A stretch of DNA of 64,000 nt from Metallumcola ferriviriculae. Lineage in GTDB: Bacteria; Bacillota; JADQBR01. A program made the translations under genes and the position numbers. This document shows positions 63,153 to 64,000 of the stretch, piece after piece; position 1 is the stretch's first letter, and each line of letters starts with the position of its first letter. The stretch lies in assembly GCF_035573695.1 (NCBI RefSeq), contig NZ_CP121694.1, forward strand, positions 162,501 through 226,500. The letters run 5' to 3'. The notes under the pieces are model-generated. The model searched no databases, was not told the origin of the DNA, and saw nothing but the letters and a program-made list of their open reading frames with translations.

Positions 63153-64000
63153 TCAAAATGGTAACTTTAACTTTTGTCCGGCAAAAGCCTGATTTCCACT
63201 AAGACCGTTAATTCGTTGTATTTCCTCCACCGTACTATTATACTGTTGGGCCAATGTTACTAAGGTCTCCCCTTGGCGTACAATATGGTCAAATACACGT
63301 ATTTCCGCCACTATTACCACCTCTACCTCACGAGGCATCGACGGGTCAAAACGAGTATTAATAAATTCTACCCTCACATCCACATCGGCAAAATCACCCC
63401 GCCCAATGCCGGGCGCTTCAATAAAGTGAACAAAATTTACCCGTTCATCAAATTCAAAAACTTTGCGATCCGGTTTTCCAACATAGAGTACGGAAACCAC
63501 AAAAAAGCCCTTAACAATTATCTTCCCGGGAATGGTTCTAACCTCTTGAACTACTGTTTTACTCACCCTCGCTTCTGCCACCTTGATGGCGTCGGGAAGA
63601 CCATTAGGTATTGTAAGCTCCTCTTGAATAAGAAATTGGGTGCTGGCTTCAAATTGCTGCCTAAGAATAAAAATATTACCTTGTGCAGTACCTACAACAA
63701 TTTCCAAGAGACCGTCGTCGTTTACATCGCCTGCAGCAACGCTGCTGATGGTGCCCTCGACATTAATTCTAGCAATTTCAGTAAATGTTCTATCCCATTG
63801 AAAGATAAATACCCTGCGGGACGTGCCCACTATCAGTTCGTTGTCGCCATCTTCATCCCAGTCTCCCGCTGCAAATCCTTGTATTTGAGAACCGAGGGAA
63901 CTACTGACAAAACGTTCGCGGAGATTAGCTGTTCGTTCCAGAACCACAAACCGCGAGCCGGAATCAACCCCTACCACGATTTCTTCGTCAAAACTATCGA
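63153..64000 (-). CDS. VCBS/FG-GAP repeat, SPOCS and LysM domain protein (5' end outside window)
   Basis: The open frame runs to the window edge, so the N-terminus is missing. Visible order: FG-GAP/VCBS-like repeats (DEEIVVGVDSG; GDWDEDGDNELIVGTS; AGDVNDDGLLEIVVGTAQ), a SPOCS (DUF3794) domain with RTIPGKIIVKGFFVVSVLYVG (key: IPGKIIVKG), and a C-terminal LysM (VRQGETLVTLAQQYNSTVEE). SPOCS-LysM proteins are spore cortex or envelope proteins; combining them with VCBS repeats is uncommon. The stop at 63153 is fixed. Confidence 0.85.
   Translation of the reverse strand, partial: DSFDEEIVVGVDSGSRFVVLERTANLRERFVSSSLGSQIQGFAAGDWDEDGDNELIVGTSRRVFIFQWDRTFTEIARINVEGTISSVAAGDVNDDGLLEIVVGTAQGNIFILRQQFEASTQFLIQEELTIPNGLPDAIKVAEARVSKTVVQEVRTIPGKIIVKGFFVVSVLYVGKPDRKVFEFDERVNFVHFIEAPGIGRGDFADVDVRVEFINTRFDPSMPREVEVVIVAEIRVFDHIVRQGETLVTLAQQYNSTVEEIQRINGLSGNQAFAGQKLKLPF

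Overview
The window reads as a chromosomal segment of an anaerobic, endospore-forming Firmicute of the Peptococcaceae/Desulfotomaculum kind. The main reasons are the dense set of sporulation genes (spoIIE, yabP, yabQ, spoVT, spoVB, spoVG, a SpoIID-like protein, a SPOCS/LysM protein), the formate-tetrahydrofolate ligase, the many GTG and TTG starts behind strong GGAGG sites, and a 16S rRNA gene carrying a long hairpin insert of a kind reported in some Desulfotomaculum. Genus assignment is inference. Nearly all genes lie on the minus strand, so transcription runs from high to low coordinates.

Read from 64,000 down to 1, the backbone follows the origin-proximal gene order of Bacillus subtilis: ispE, purR, spoVG-glmU-prs-ctc/rplY-pth-mfd-spoVT-spoVB-mazG-(hup)-yabP-yabQ-divIC-yabR-tRNAs-spoIIE-tilS-ftsH, then folP-folB-folK-dusB-coaX-greA-lysS and the rRNA operon. 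Lineage-specific cassettes are set into it: an ABC amino-acid transporter behind a 370-nt structured leader (37.5-40.3 kb), an IS1634-like insertion sequence (34.5-36.6 kb), an L,D-transpeptidase plus a two-component system (29.4-33.0 kb), a sodium-solute symporter and NiaR (18.4-20.8 kb), fhs (15.9-17.7 kb), a panD-panC-DUF2520 and bioY/birA vitamin block (9.2-13.0 kb), and a three-gene HTH / quinate dehydrogenase-like / acyl-ACP-reductase-like operon (4.6-7.1 kb).

Regulatory sites could be read directly in several places. The rRNA operon has three tandem promoters. Two BirA operators with the same 13-nt spacer precede bioY and birA. Sporulation promoters fit sigma-H (spoVG), sigma-E (yabP) and sigma-G (spoVT), with Spo0A-like boxes before spoIIE. 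Consensus sigma-A promoters precede greA, yabR, the tRNA pair and the ABC transporter. Most operons end in clear intrinsic terminators.

The most notable observations are: (1) an insertion sequence flanked by a perfect 162-bp direct duplication that copied the yabR promoter and the end of divIC; (2) a dispersed, modular palindromic repeat family whose terminal palindrome carries a perfect DnaA box, TTATCCACA; (3) a roughly 155-nt hairpin inserted in 16S helix 44; (4) an unclassified structured leader RNA before the ABC transporter; and (5) a conserved-looking operon with a homologue of cyanobacterial acyl-ACP reductase that keeps the catalytic cysteine.
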